64,000 nucleotides of DNA from Sphingobium sp. (GTDB lineage Bacteria > Pseudomonadota > Alphaproteobacteria > Sphingomonadales > Sphingomonadaceae), in NCBI GenBank assembly GCA_023266575.1, contig JAHFPV010000001.1:283152-347151 (forward strand), read 5' to 3'. A program made the translations under genes and the position numbers. Of this stretch, positions 33,233 through 42,451 are shown piece by piece (within the stretch, counting starts at the first letter, position 1; each line of letters begins with the position of its first letter). The notes beneath the pieces are model-generated. The model saw only the letters and a program-made list of their open reading frames with translations. It made no database searches and had not been told where the DNA came from.

Positions 33233-36200
33233 CTAGACATGCGCCACTGCATGACCGGCGCAACAGGCCGCCCGGCTGGCTTCCACATAGTCCGCATCAT
33301 GCCACCAGATATGCTGGTGGGCGTCGGCCAGCATTGGTAGCACTGGCGTCAGGTCCGCTTGCGGCCTGACGCCCACGAACGGGGCCATCAGCGTGTCTGG
33401 CGTATGGATCACGCCGTTCGCCAACACCTGCCGCACATTAGCGACTGCGCTGACGTCCTGTAACGGATCGCCCTCGACCAAAATCAGGTCCGCCAGCATT
33501 CCGCGCGCGATCCGGCCGATGGGTTCGTTCAGAAACTCGCCCGACCAGCGCGTCGTCATCATCAGGGCGTCGAGCGGGGATACGCCATATTTCACCATGC
33601 CGCGCAGGTTGAGGTGCAGGCTGATCGCGGTCAGGTCTATGGGGGCGTCGGTGCCGGACAGGGGGTGCCATCCGGCTGCCAGCATCTGCTTGATCTGCGC
33701 GACCTGCCGCTCCAGCGATGCCAGCATCACCGGCCCGCCTTCGCCCGACATGGCTTTCACCCGCCCGGTCAGCTTGGCGAACTCCCACGATGGATAAAGG
33801 GTCGTGATCCGGGGGTCGCGGGTGAAGCTGTCATCCAGCCCCAGCAGCGCAGTGGCGGCGAACAGGGTTGGCGTCCGTCCGGCCTTCGCCGCCGAGAACA
33901 GGTCATTGACGTCATGATAGCCGCCGCCCAGCGCGGTGACCGTGCGAGAATAGCCGTAGCGGTTGGTCGCGCCGGTATGTTCCATGCAGTCCATGCCGCT
34001 GTGGAGCGCGGGATAATGATAATGGGACGACAGGTGCATCCCCATGCGGTGGGAGGCGTCGACTACCTCCTTTTGCGTATCGTGGCGCAGGCGGACATAG
34101 GTTTTGACCATGTCATAATCGAGCAGCCGCGCTCGCTCCAGTTCCAGCGCCATCTGCCCTGGCTCGGTCACAGGGCGCATGAAATTGTAGAAGATGCGCC
34201 CGCCGTCGATCGCCTCGCCAGTGGCGTAATGGCGCGCGGCGACGCGCCTGCCGCTCTGGATCGCCTCACGGTCCTCGACCATATGATAGGCTGGGCAACC
34301 GGGGGATCGGGTCGCGGTGATGCCCATCGCCAGCCACAGCCGCCCCATCCGGTCGCCATAGCCATAGCCCGCCATCTGCCGATGGGTGTGCATGTCGATC
34401 AGGCCCGGCATCAACGTCAGGTCTGGCGCGTCGATGAAGCGGGCATTGGCATCGGACGGCGCGCCCCCACCGTGCGGCGTGACCGCGGTGATGACGTTGC
34501 CGTCGATCACCACGTCCACGCCGCTTTTGTAGGTCGGGGACAGGGCGTCCCAGACCTTGCCAGCCCTGATGACGGTGCGACCCGAAGGCTTGGCATTGGC
34601 CCATGTCAGGCGGCATGGCACGGTCTGCGGCTTGCCGCCTGTGACCGGCACCAATCGCAATTTGCCGCCGCTTAGATACAGGAGCGACCGGGAATCACCG
34701 CTCCAGCTTGGCGCGTCGGCGAGTTCCGTGCTGACCTGGCGCGGCGTGCCGGTGAAGCGACCGTCCGGCGCGACCGGGGCGACCCATAGGGTGCTGGCGA
34801 ATATGAACGCCATCGACTTGCCATCGGGCGACCAGACCGGCCCGTCATGGCCGCGCGTGCCGAGCGACTTGCCATCGAACACCGGGCGATAGGTGCCTTT
34901 GCCCGTGGCCAGATCGACCGACAAGATCTGGCTTGATCCCTCACGATAGCGGCCCGTCACCGGCTTGAACGCGGCATAGGCGATGGTTTGACCATCCGGG
35001 CCGAAGCTTGGGCGTCCCGGTTCCCAGATCGCATCGAAGCGTTTGCGCACAGTGCCGGTCGCGACCTCCACCGTATGCAGCGCGCCTTCCTGATCCAGAA
35101 AGGCGATCAGCGTCCCGTCCTGCGACCAACTGCCCCAGGCGACCGCCTTGTCGGGGATGTTGGTCAACTGCCGTTCCTTGCCGGTACTGACGTCATGCAG
35201 CCACAGGTCGAGCGTGCCGCCCTGGTCGCAACTATAGGCGATGGTGCGGCCATCGGGCGACCAGGCCGGATCGCATTTGTGGAAGGCATCGCCGACGAGG
35301 ATGCGGGGCGCGCCGCCGACGGGCATCAGATACAGATCATTGAGCGCGGCAAAAACGATCTGGTTGCCATCGGGCGAGAGCATGGGCGCGGCGATGCCGA
35401 CCACCGGTTTGGGCGTGGTGGAGGTGAAGTCTCGCGCCTTCTTGGTGTAATCGGGTGTCGTGACCGGCACCTGCGTGGTGAACGGCACGATGCTCGCCTT
35501 GCCATCCTGCCATCGGCGCAGCTTGCCGCCGGAGCCGTAGAGGATCGCGCCGTCTGCGGTGAAGGCGGGTCGGAAGGGGTAGAGATCCTCTCCCGCGATC
35601 ACATCCTTGCCATCCACCACCAGCGTCACAGACCCCGGCTGGACGCGGGTATAGACGATGCGCCCGTCTGGCGCGAAGGCCGGGGCCATGATCGCGGAAG
35701 GGTTGAAGCGGTCGGGGGAGGGCGGCACCGATGCGATTTCGGTCACCGCGCCTGTTATGACATCGGCCACGACCAGTTTCGTGCCGCCCGCGACATAGGC
35801 GACGCGCTGGCCATCGGGCGACCAGCAGGGTTCGCTGTCATTGGTTGTGCCTTTTGACAGCGGCGTTACCCGGCCCGACGCCACGTCCAGCAGATAGATG
35901 GCATAGCGCCCGTCGGCCCGGTCGCTGGAAAAGGCGATGCGTTTGCCATCGGGCGACCAGCGCGGTTCGCGATCGTCCAGCAGCCCGTCCGTATGCTGGC
36001 GCATGTCGCGGCCATCGGCCGCGACCGACCAGATGTGGAAATTGCCGCTGCGATAGGATTGGAAGGCGATGCGCGTCCCGTCGGGCGACCAGTCGGGCTG
36101 GGCGAGATCGTCAAAATCGCCGGTCAGGCGTTTGAGCGGCCCGCCCGCGACTGGCATCGTCCATAATATGCCGAGCAGATCGAAGGCGATCCGGCTGCCG

Positions 36201-36373
36201 TCGGGCGACAAAGTGAGCGCGACATTGGTGGCGTCCTCGACGCTCACCATAGTCTCCTTGCCCGTTGCCGGGGCGCGGGCATCGCCCACCGCCCCGGCGC
36301 TCCCCGCAGCCAGCAAGCCGATCCCGCCCGCCGCGATCGCCTCGCGACGGCTGACGCCCGATCTGCTCGTCAT
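33233..36373 (-). CDS. Tat-exported beta-propeller amidohydrolase
   Basis: 1046 residues. A twin-arginine signal (SRREAIAAGGIGLLAAG) begins at residue 7. Around ten TolB/WD40-type blades with repeated WSPDGxxIAF fill about 45-640. An amidohydrolase domain follows at 650-1040 with DMHTHRQ, SSHYHYP and SGTDAPID metal-site motifs. The start at 36373 is 2 bp after the TonB-receptor stop, so one transcript is likely. Related fusions in sphingomonads and Bacteroidetes are thought to cleave imported peptides or amides. The substrate here is unknown. Confidence 0.9.
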   Translation of the reverse strand: MTSRSGVSRREAIAAGGIGLLAAGSAGAVGDARAPATGKETMVSVEDATNVALTLSPDGSRIAFDLLGILWTMPVAGGPLKRLTGDFDDLAQPDWSPDGTRIAFQSYRSGNFHIWSVAADGRDMRQHTDGLLDDREPRWSPDGKRIAFSSDRADGRYAIYLLDVASGRVTPLSKGTTNDSEPCWSPDGQRVAYVAGGTKLVVADVITGAVTEIASVPPSPDRFNPSAIMAPAFAPDGRIVYTRVQPGSVTLVVDGKDVIAGEDLYPFRPAFTADGAILYGSGGKLRRWQDGKASIVPFTTQVPVTTPDYTKKARDFTSTTPKPVVGIAAPMLSPDGNQIVFAALNDLYLMPVGGAPRILVGDAFHKCDPAWSPDGRTIAYSCDQGGTLDLWLHDVSTGKERQLTNIPDKAVAWGSWSQDGTLIAFLDQEGALHTVEVATGTVRKRFDAIWEPGRPSFGPDGQTIAYAAFKPVTGRYREGSSQILSVDLATGKGTYRPVFDGKSLGTRGHDGPVWSPDGKSMAFIFASTLWVAPVAPDGRFTGTPRQVSTELADAPSWSGDSRSLLYLSGGKLRLVPVTGGKPQTVPCRLTWANAKPSGRTVIRAGKVWDALSPTYKSGVDVVIDGNVITAVTPHGGGAPSDANARFIDAPDLTLMPGLIDMHTHRQMAGYGYGDRMGRLWLAMGITATRSPGCPAYHMVEDREAIQSGRRVAARHYATGEAIDGGRIFYNFMRPVTEPGQMALELERARLLDYDMVKTYVRLRHDTQKEVVDASHRMGMHLSSHYHYPALHSGMDCMEHTGATNRYGYSRTVTALGGGYHDVNDLFSAAKAGRTPTLFAATALLGLDDSFTRDPRITTLYPSWEFAKLTGRVKAMSGEGGPVMLASLERQVAQIKQMLAAGWHPLSGTDAPIDLTAISLHLNLRGMVKYGVSPLDALMMTTRWSGEFLNEPIGRIARGMLADLILVEGDPLQDVSAVANVRQVLANGVIHTPDTLMAPFVGVRPQADLTPVLPMLADAHQHIWWHDADYVEASRAACCAGHAVAHV

Positions 36374-36375
36374 GC

Positions 36376-39162
36376 TCAGAACTCCAGATTCAGGCGGCCA
36401 TAGTAAAAGCCCCCGCTCGTCCCATAGGGCGAATATTGATTGTAGAGCGAGAAGCCATTGCCCTGCAGCGCGACCGGCAGCTTGTTGGGATAGGTGTTGA
36501 ACAGATTGTTCGCGCCTGCCGACAATTTGATCCCCTTGCGCAGCTCGACCCCCAGTTCCAGGTCGAAGATGACCTTGGGATCGATCTTTGCATCCAGTGC
36601 GGCGGTGGTTGGATGCACCTGCGTGATCGTGCCGTATCGCGTCGCGCGCAGGTTCAGGCTGGCTGGCCCCTTGGTCCACAGGACATTGCCGATCAGCTTG
36701 TCGCGCGGCATCCCCTTGGTGAAATCGCCCTGCTTGGACCGGCCGATCAGCACGCCGACCCCGGCCAATTGCGGGGCAAGCGGGTCGATATGGGTGAAGA
36801 TCGTCTTGTTGAAATTGGCCGACAGGCTGATCATGGCATTGCCCAGATCACCCAAGTCCGCGCGATAGCTGCTGACGATATCCAGCCCGCGCGTCCGCGT
36901 GTCCGCCGCGTTGGAGAAATAGAAGCCGCCCGCCGACGATGTGATCCCCGCTGCCGCCAGCACGGCCCGCACGACCGGTCCCTGCAATGTTTCGGACAGA
37001 AGGATGCGGTCCTTGATCTTGATCTGATAGGCATCGACCGTGATGTTTAGGCGCGGGGCCGGGGTGATGACGATACCGCCGGAGAAGTTGGTCGATTTTT
37101 CCGCCTTTAGCGGTTGAGCGCCCAGCGCGATCGCGGCCTGCGAGTCTACGGGCAGCGCCGACACCGGCAGCAACACGCCGCCGACATTGATCGTGCTGGC
37201 TGACGAATAATGCTGTTGTTGCAGCGTCGGCGCGCGGAAGCCGGTGCTGGCAGTGCCACGGAAGGCCAGCCCCTCGAACGGGGCGATGCGGATCGATGCC
37301 TTGCCCGTGTCGGTGGTGCCGAAGTCGGAATAATCCTCATGCCGTCCGGCCAGCGCGACCTCGACCCCCTGAACGATCTTCTGTTCCAGGTTGATATAGG
37401 CGCTCCAGTTGTTGCGGCTCCATTTGCCCGCGGCAGAGAGCGGGAAGCCGGTCACGCCCTGCGACCCGGACGTGCGCAACACCCCTGCATTGGGACCGGT
37501 CGTGGAGCGATAGCCCCCGTCGATATAGGATTCCGGGTCACCCGCGCCGATCGCATAGCTGTTCCAGCGATATTCCGCGCCCACGGCGATCAGCAGTGGT
37601 TCGGCCAGCCCCACTTCCAGCGTCTTTTGCAGGTCGAGATTGCTGGTCCACTCCTTCGCCGTCACCGATCCGATATAGAGGTTGGTCGGGCTGGCCGGGC
37701 CAAGCGAGGCGTTGATGACGCTCGATTCGCGATATTTCACCCAGTTGCGCGAAAAGCTGCTCGACAGGTCATAATGGAGCGTGTCCGACAGGTCGCCGCG
37801 CAAGCCCCCGGACACCTGCAAATCCTCGTCATAAATATGCAGGTGCGGGCTATAGCCATTGGGGAAGAGTTCGGGGATGTTGTTAGGCGCATCGGGGAAA
37901 CGATAGGTCAGCCAGGCGTCCGAATGACGGCGCGAGGCTGTGCCGAACAGATAGAGTTCCACCGCTTCGCTGACCGGCAATGCGGCATCATAGGAAAAAT
38001 TGATCCCCGACACCTGCGGCTGGCCGCCCTTGTTGACGTTGCGATCGACGGTTGCCTCGCGCGGGTCGGCGACACCCGCCGCCGGGCCGGGATAGAGCGA
38101 CCCAATCTTGGCGTAGAATTGCCCCGGATTGAGCGCGCTGCGATAGGTACGCCCCTGAAGGAAGGCGTCCAGCGTCACATGGACATGGCCGCCATCGCCA
38201 ATGCCAAAGCCCTTGCTGACCTGAAACCGGCCCTGTTCGCCGCCGCCATCGGCGGTGCCGCCGCCCAGCAGCGACGCGCTGCCCGCTGTGTCGCTTTTCA
38301 GGATGATGTTCACGACGCCTGCGATCGCGTCCGATCCATATTGCGCCGACGCGCCATCGCGCAGCACCTCGATCCGTTCGATCGCGGTGGAGGGGATCAG
38401 GTCCAGGTCCGGCGGCGACTGGCCGTTCTGGGTGGTGCCGTTGATGAACAGGGTGGCGGTATTGTGCCGCCTCTTGCCGTTGACCAGCACCAGCAACTGG
38501 TCGCCCGCCAGCCCGCGCAGCGACAGCGTCTTGACCGCGAAACTTGCGCCCGCGCCGCTGTTCGACACGTTGATCGACGGCACCAGCGTGCCGAGCAGGT
38601 CGCGCACCGACTGCTTGCCGCTCGCCTCCAGATCCTTGGCACCCAGCACGTCGATCGGCGCCAGACTGTCGGCCACTGTCCGCGCGGTCGCGCGCGTGCC
38701 GGTGACGATGATCGGCGTTGAATCCTCGATCGGTTCGGGGGCAGGCGCGAGCGCGGCCGGGGCAGCGCTGCCCGCGACGCTCGCCTGCGCGAACTGGAGC
38801 GAAAGGGGGCTGCGTCGTGCGACGCTGCGGTTGGCGGGGGCGGCGAGCGCGATGACGCCAACACCGGCCTGTTCCATCTTCAGGTCCGTACCCGCCAGCA
38901 GCCGCGCCAGCGCGTCCTGCGTCGACAGCCAGCCCTGAATCCGGCGGCTGCGGATAGCCGCCACCTCATCATAGGGAAACAGGATGCGCACGCCCGACTG
39001 GGTTGAAAGCTGGCGCAGCGCGCTGCTGAGCGGCTGGACGTGAATATCGAACTTATGACGCTGGCTCAGCGCCAAATCCTGTTTTGCAGCTGCGAAGGCT
39101 TGGGAAGAAGGCACAAGGCAAGACGCCAGGCAAAGCCCGGTTAACGCATGAATAGCACGCAT
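36376..39162 (-). CDS. TonB-dependent receptor with N-terminal STN domain
   Basis: 928 residues. A signal peptide ends near QAFA-A (25). An STN (secretin/TonB short N-terminal) domain covers about 38-105. Plug domain blocks include IIVTGTR as a TonB-box region, VRDLLGTLVPSINVS, and IERIEVLRDGASAQYGSDAIAG. The 22-strand barrel ends in the terminal phenylalanine of GRLNLEF. STN domains often signal to a FecR-type anti-sigma factor, yet no fecIR pair adjoins. It is followed directly by the exported amidohydrolase, indicating uptake of an amide- or peptide-like ligand. Confidence 0.93.
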   Translation of the reverse strand: MRAIHALTGLCLASCLVPSSQAFAAAKQDLALSQRHKFDIHVQPLSSALRQLSTQSGVRILFPYDEVAAIRSRRIQGWLSTQDALARLLAGTDLKMEQAGVGVIALAAPANRSVARRSPLSLQFAQASVAGSAAPAALAPAPEPIEDSTPIIVTGTRATARTVADSLAPIDVLGAKDLEASGKQSVRDLLGTLVPSINVSNSGAGASFAVKTLSLRGLAGDQLLVLVNGKRRHNTATLFINGTTQNGQSPPDLDLIPSTAIERIEVLRDGASAQYGSDAIAGVVNIILKSDTAGSASLLGGGTADGGGEQGRFQVSKGFGIGDGGHVHVTLDAFLQGRTYRSALNPGQFYAKIGSLYPGPAAGVADPREATVDRNVNKGGQPQVSGINFSYDAALPVSEAVELYLFGTASRRHSDAWLTYRFPDAPNNIPELFPNGYSPHLHIYDEDLQVSGGLRGDLSDTLHYDLSSSFSRNWVKYRESSVINASLGPASPTNLYIGSVTAKEWTSNLDLQKTLEVGLAEPLLIAVGAEYRWNSYAIGAGDPESYIDGGYRSTTGPNAGVLRTSGSQGVTGFPLSAAGKWSRNNWSAYINLEQKIVQGVEVALAGRHEDYSDFGTTDTGKASIRIAPFEGLAFRGTASTGFRAPTLQQQHYSSASTINVGGVLLPVSALPVDSQAAIALGAQPLKAEKSTNFSGGIVITPAPRLNITVDAYQIKIKDRILLSETLQGPVVRAVLAAAGITSSAGGFYFSNAADTRTRGLDIVSSYRADLGDLGNAMISLSANFNKTIFTHIDPLAPQLAGVGVLIGRSKQGDFTKGMPRDKLIGNVLWTKGPASLNLRATRYGTITQVHPTTAALDAKIDPKVIFDLELGVELRKGIKLSAGANNLFNTYPNKLPVALQGNGFSLYNQYSPYGTSGGFYYGRLNLEF

Positions 39163-39339
39163 GATCTGTTCCCCTGGAAGGCAGCATCTGGGCTGCTCTG
39201 TCCCTTTGAAACGAAGCAAAGGTAGCAATCCGCTATGCTTTTCCCAAGGTCGCAACCATGGAATGTTTCTCAACAGCTTATGACTGATGCAGAGGCTATT
39301 TGGTGATGCTGCAATGCAAAAATATTAATGCGGACCAGC

Positions 39340-40110
39340 TCAGTCGTTGGTCTGGAGAAACCAGCGATCCGTGCCTTGCAGGCCAATTGCGGTCAGTCGC
39401 CCCGAATAATAGGCGCCGGTGTCGATGCCGATCCGGTTGGGCTGAAGATCGACATCATCCGTGATGCTATGGCCATGCACGATCATCCTGGGATGTGCGC
39501 CGCCATGGTCCAGAAATTCGCGCCTGATCCAGCGCAGGTCCGCGCCGTTTTGCGCCTCTATCGGCACCCCCGGCCTGATCCCGGCATGGACGAACAGATA
39601 ATCGTCCATTTCGACCTGATCGGGCAGGGCGTCGAGAAAATCGACATGCTCGCGCGGCACATGGTTCAGCATCCATGTCGCAATTTCTTCATCGGTCATG
39701 ACATGAAACAAGATCGGGTCCAGTCCGTAACTGGCCAGCGTGGCGGCGCCCTCCATCCGGCGAAAGACCGGCACTGCCCGCACTTCGCCCCGTGCCGCCA
39801 GGACGAAAATTTCCTCATGATTGCCCTTCAGGCAGCGCACATCGCCGCCCGACGCGACCATGGCCATCACCCGGTCGATCACTTGCCGCGACGATGGACC
39901 GCGATCGACCAGGTCGCCGAGCAGCACGATGTGCGGGGGCATGGCACCCCGCTCGGCATCGTCGCGCGCGATCAGTATCAGCAGGGCGTCGAGCAGGTTG
40001 GCGCGGCCATGCACATCGCCAATCGCATAGACGCGGCGGTCGCCCACACTCGGCGGAGGCGATGCCTCAGTCGGCGTCCCGCGTGCCAGCCATGTCCGCA
40101 ACCATTTCAT
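39340..40110 (-). CDS. Metallophosphoesterase (ApaH/PrpE-like serine/threonine phosphatase family)
   Basis: 256 residues. The complete di-metal signature is present: GDVHGR, GDLVDRGP, KGNHEE, VHAGIRPG and HGHS. The size suits a bacterial protein phosphatase or dinucleoside tetraphosphatase; which one is not decided. It is the last gene of a tightly spaced run that begins at UPF0262. Confidence 0.9.
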   Translation of the reverse strand: MKWLRTWLARGTPTEASPPPSVGDRRVYAIGDVHGRANLLDALLILIARDDAERGAMPPHIVLLGDLVDRGPSSRQVIDRVMAMVASGGDVRCLKGNHEEIFVLAARGEVRAVPVFRRMEGAATLASYGLDPILFHVMTDEEIATWMLNHVPREHVDFLDALPDQVEMDDYLFVHAGIRPGVPIEAQNGADLRWIRREFLDHGGAHPRMIVHGHSITDDVDLQPNRIGIDTGAYYSGRLTAIGLQGTDRWFLQTND

Positions 40111-40131
40111 GGGTCACAGTCTGGCACGTCG

Positions 40132-40686
40132 TCACAGGCGCGGCAACGTCACGCCCTGTTGCCCCATATATTTCCCCGCCCGGTCGGCATAGCTGACCTC
40201 GCACGGCTCATTCCCTTTCAGGAACAGGAACTGGCACGCGCCTTCATTGGCGTAGATTTTGGCGGGCAGGGGCGTCGTGTTGGAAAATTCCAGCGTCACA
40301 TGCCCCTCCCAGCCCGGCTCCAGCGGGGTGACGTTGACGATGATGCCGCAGCGGGCATAGGTCGATTTGCCGAGGCAGATCACCAGCACGTCGCGTGGCA
40401 CCCGGAAATATTCGACCGTGCGGGCCAGCGCGAAGCTGTTGGGCGGGATGATGCAGCAGTCGGTCTTGCGATCGACAAAGCTGTTGGTGTCGAAATTTTT
40501 GGGATCGACGATGGTGCTGTCGATATTGGTGAAAATCTTGAACTCGTCGGCGACCCGCGCGTCATAGCCATAGGAGGACAGGCCATAGCTGATACAATTG
40601 TCGCGCCGCTGGCTCTCCACGAACGGCTCGATCATGGCGTTGGTCAGCGCCTGTTCGCGAATCCACTTATCCGACAATATCGACAT
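40132..40686 (-). CDS. dcd: dCTP deaminase
   Basis: 184 residues from the ATG at 40686; the frame's upstream extension lies inside cdd. It deaminates dCTP to dUTP for thymidylate synthesis. Family blocks [29 protein letters not shown] (with the catalytic glutamate directly downstream in GHVTLEFSN) and GACQFLF are intact. The neighbour cdd feeds the same dUMP pool. Confidence 0.97.
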   Translation of the reverse strand: MSILSDKWIREQALTNAMIEPFVESQRRDNCISYGLSSYGYDARVADEFKIFTNIDSTIVDPKNFDTNSFVDRKTDCCIIPPNSFALARTVEYFRVPRDVLVICLGKSTYARCGIIVNVTPLEPGWEGHVTLEFSNTTPLPAKIYANEGACQFLFLKGNEPCEVSYADRAGKYMGQQGVTLPRL

Positions 40687-40693
40687 GGGATGT

Positions 40694-41152
40694 TCAGTTC
40701 TTCCTGACAGGAGTGATGCCCAGGTCGGCGGGACCAAAGGCATGGGGCAGCAATGCTGCGACTGTATGTTCGACGATCTGCGCGCCGTCGGGCGTCGCGC
40801 AATAGATGGCCAGCGGGCGTCCGGCTATCTGTTCGGCTTCGTTCATGACCTGGCGGCAGCGGCCGCAGGGGGTGACGATCGCCGCGCCAGCGCCATCCAT
40901 CGCCCCGCCGACCACGGCGATGGCGGCGACATCGGCGAAGCGCCCCTGCGCATTGACGGTCGCCAGCGCAACCGTTTCTGCGCAGAGAGACAGGCCGTAA
41001 CTCGCATTCTCGAAATTGCAGCCGGTGACTATGCTGCCATCGGTCAGCCGCACCGCGGCGCCCACGGCAAAGCGGCTATAGGGCGCATGGGCATTGGCCA
41101 TCGCCGCGCGCGCCGCCGTCACCAGTTCCGCAATCTCTGCCTCGCGCGTCAT
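40694..41152 (-). CDS. cdd: Cytidine deaminase
   Basis: 152 residues. Zinc ligands are the cysteine in SLCAETVAL, with the catalytic glutamate, and the two in TPCGRCRQV. It deaminates cytidine and deoxycytidine in pyrimidine salvage. The start at 41152 overlaps the upstream GH25-like gene by 4 bp (ATGA), and dcd follows after 7 bp. Confidence 0.96.
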   Translation of the reverse strand: MTREAEIAELVTAARAAMANAHAPYSRFAVGAAVRLTDGSIVTGCNFENASYGLSLCAETVALATVNAQGRFADVAAIAVVGGAMDGAGAAIVTPCGRCRQVMNEAEQIAGRPLAIYCATPDGAQIVEHTVAALLPHAFGPADLGITPVRKN

Positions 41153-41817
41153 GGCGCCACCACATCCCATCTGACCGGACCGTCGATCCCGTCGATATGC
41201 CGCATGTCGCTGGCTGTCCACATCACCCAGCGCCTTGTGGCATAATCGGGAGGGAAGAAATTGCCGTCCAGCCATAAGGTTCGGTTGATGCCGGAGCCGA
41301 CATCATAACGCTTGTCGAAATCCTCGGTCACGTTGAGCAGCACCGTCTTGCCCGCATGGCTTTCGACCAGATTGACCAGCGTGTTCAACTCCGACAGCAA
41401 CAGGTCGCGGCCCGGCCGCGCGGTGCAGGTCGGGTCGAAGGCCAGCCGGATGACTGGGGGCAGGGCGGCGTTATCGCGCGGCACGGTGGTCATGAAACGG
41501 GTCGCCTGATCGCTGGCGAGGCGGCACAGGCTGAATTCCAGCATCGCGCCATAACGCATCCCGGCGGTGCGTACCCCGCGCCAGTTGGCGGCGAAAGCGG
41601 GGTCGCGCCAGTCGGCACCCTTGGCCGCGCGGATATAGGCGAAGTCCGCCCCCTGCGCCGCCAGCGTGCCCCAGTCGATCGGGCCATTGTCGGAACTGAC
41701 GCTCAGCCCCTGCACCGGATAGTCGCCCCGGTCCGGCGCCCAGTTGCGGGCATAGAGGAACAGCGCCAGCGCCAGCGCCGCGATCAGCGCCAGCGTCAGC
41801 CCGACGCGGACCAGCAA
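41149..41817 (-). CDS. GH25-like lysozyme-fold protein lacking catalytic acids
   Basis: 222 residues from a TTG start preceded by GGGGGG. A membrane anchor or uncleaved signal lies at 3-22 and the GH25 domain follows. The family's first-strand GxDVS reads GLSVS (S39 for Asp). The DxE that follows LPPV is replaced by R124 and A126. Fold markers remain (NGPIDW, FAYIRAAKGADWRDPAF, NW). It therefore looks like a non-catalytic GH25 relative, perhaps peptidoglycan-binding. It is coupled to cdd by overlap. Confidence 0.75.
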   Translation of the reverse strand: MLVRVGLTLALIAALALALFLYARNWAPDRGDYPVQGLSVSSDNGPIDWGTLAAQGADFAYIRAAKGADWRDPAFAANWRGVRTAGMRYGAMLEFSLCRLASDQATRFMTTVPRDNAALPPVIRLAFDPTCTARPGRDLLLSELNTLVNLVESHAGKTVLLNVTEDFDKRYDVGSGINRTLWLDGNFFPPDYATRRWVMWTASDMRHIDGIDGPVRWDVVAP

Positions 41818-41846
41818 TCCCCCCAGAGTCAGCCGTCCGATTGTCC

Positions 41847-42329
41847 TTACCCCTTGATATGCAACACGCAGATCAGCGTGAACAGGCGGCGGGCGGTGTC
41901 GAAATCGACCGCGATTTTGCCCTCCAGCCGCTCGCGCAGCATTTCTGCTGCATCATTGTGGATGCCGCGCCGGGCCATGTCGACCGTCTCGATCTGGGCG
42001 GGCGAGGCATTGCTGATCGCCTGATAATAGCTGTCGCAAATGGCGAAATATTCGCGGATCGGCCGGCGGAAGCGGCCCAGTCCCAGAATGACGGCTTCGA
42101 GCGCGCTGTCATCCTCGCGGTTAATCTCTATCACCAGCCGCCCGTCCTCGACCCGCAGCACGACCTTGTATGGGCCGGCATAGCCGTCGGCATGAACGCG
42201 CTGCGGCGCGAACATATTATCCTCCAGCAGGTCGAAGATCGCGATGCGCCGTTCCTGTTCGACGTCGGCATTGCGCCACAGGATCGTCCGCTCGTCGAGC
42301 TTGATGTCTATGATGCGCGGGTCGGCCAT
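41847..42329 (-). CDS. UPF0262 family protein
   Basis: 160 residues. Recognisable UPF0262 blocks are IIDIKLDERTI, QERRIAIFDLLEDN and LGRFRRPIREYFAICDSYY. The family is restricted to alphaproteobacteria and has no known function. It is the first gene of the run that includes the GH25-like gene, cdd and dcd, and is divergent from dnaB. Confidence 0.88.
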   Translation of the reverse strand: MADPRIIDIKLDERTILWRNADVEQERRIAIFDLLEDNMFAPQRVHADGYAGPYKVVLRVEDGRLVIEINREDDSALEAVILGLGRFRRPIREYFAICDSYYQAISNASPAQIETVDMARRGIHNDAAEMLRERLEGKIAVDFDTARRLFTLICVLHIKG

Positions 42330-42451
42330 ATTGCGATCAGCCTCAGTGCGGCGGCAGGCCGCGAAATGCAAGGGGGAGTTATCCACAGCTACCCATCGTC
42401 GTTTCGACCTTGGGCCTTGCACAGGAACGGCGGGCGGAGGAATAGAGAGCC

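Noticed and set aside
37210-38721. 503-codon open frame on the plus strand
   Set aside because: Antisense to the TonB-dependent receptor; composition is typical of a shadow frame.
31993-39162. The ECF sigma/anti-sigma pair as a FecI/FecR partner of the STN-type TonB receptor
   Set aside because: The anti-sigma protein has a single helix and periplasmic domain without recognisable FecR features, and the promoter motif points to the subtilase side instead.
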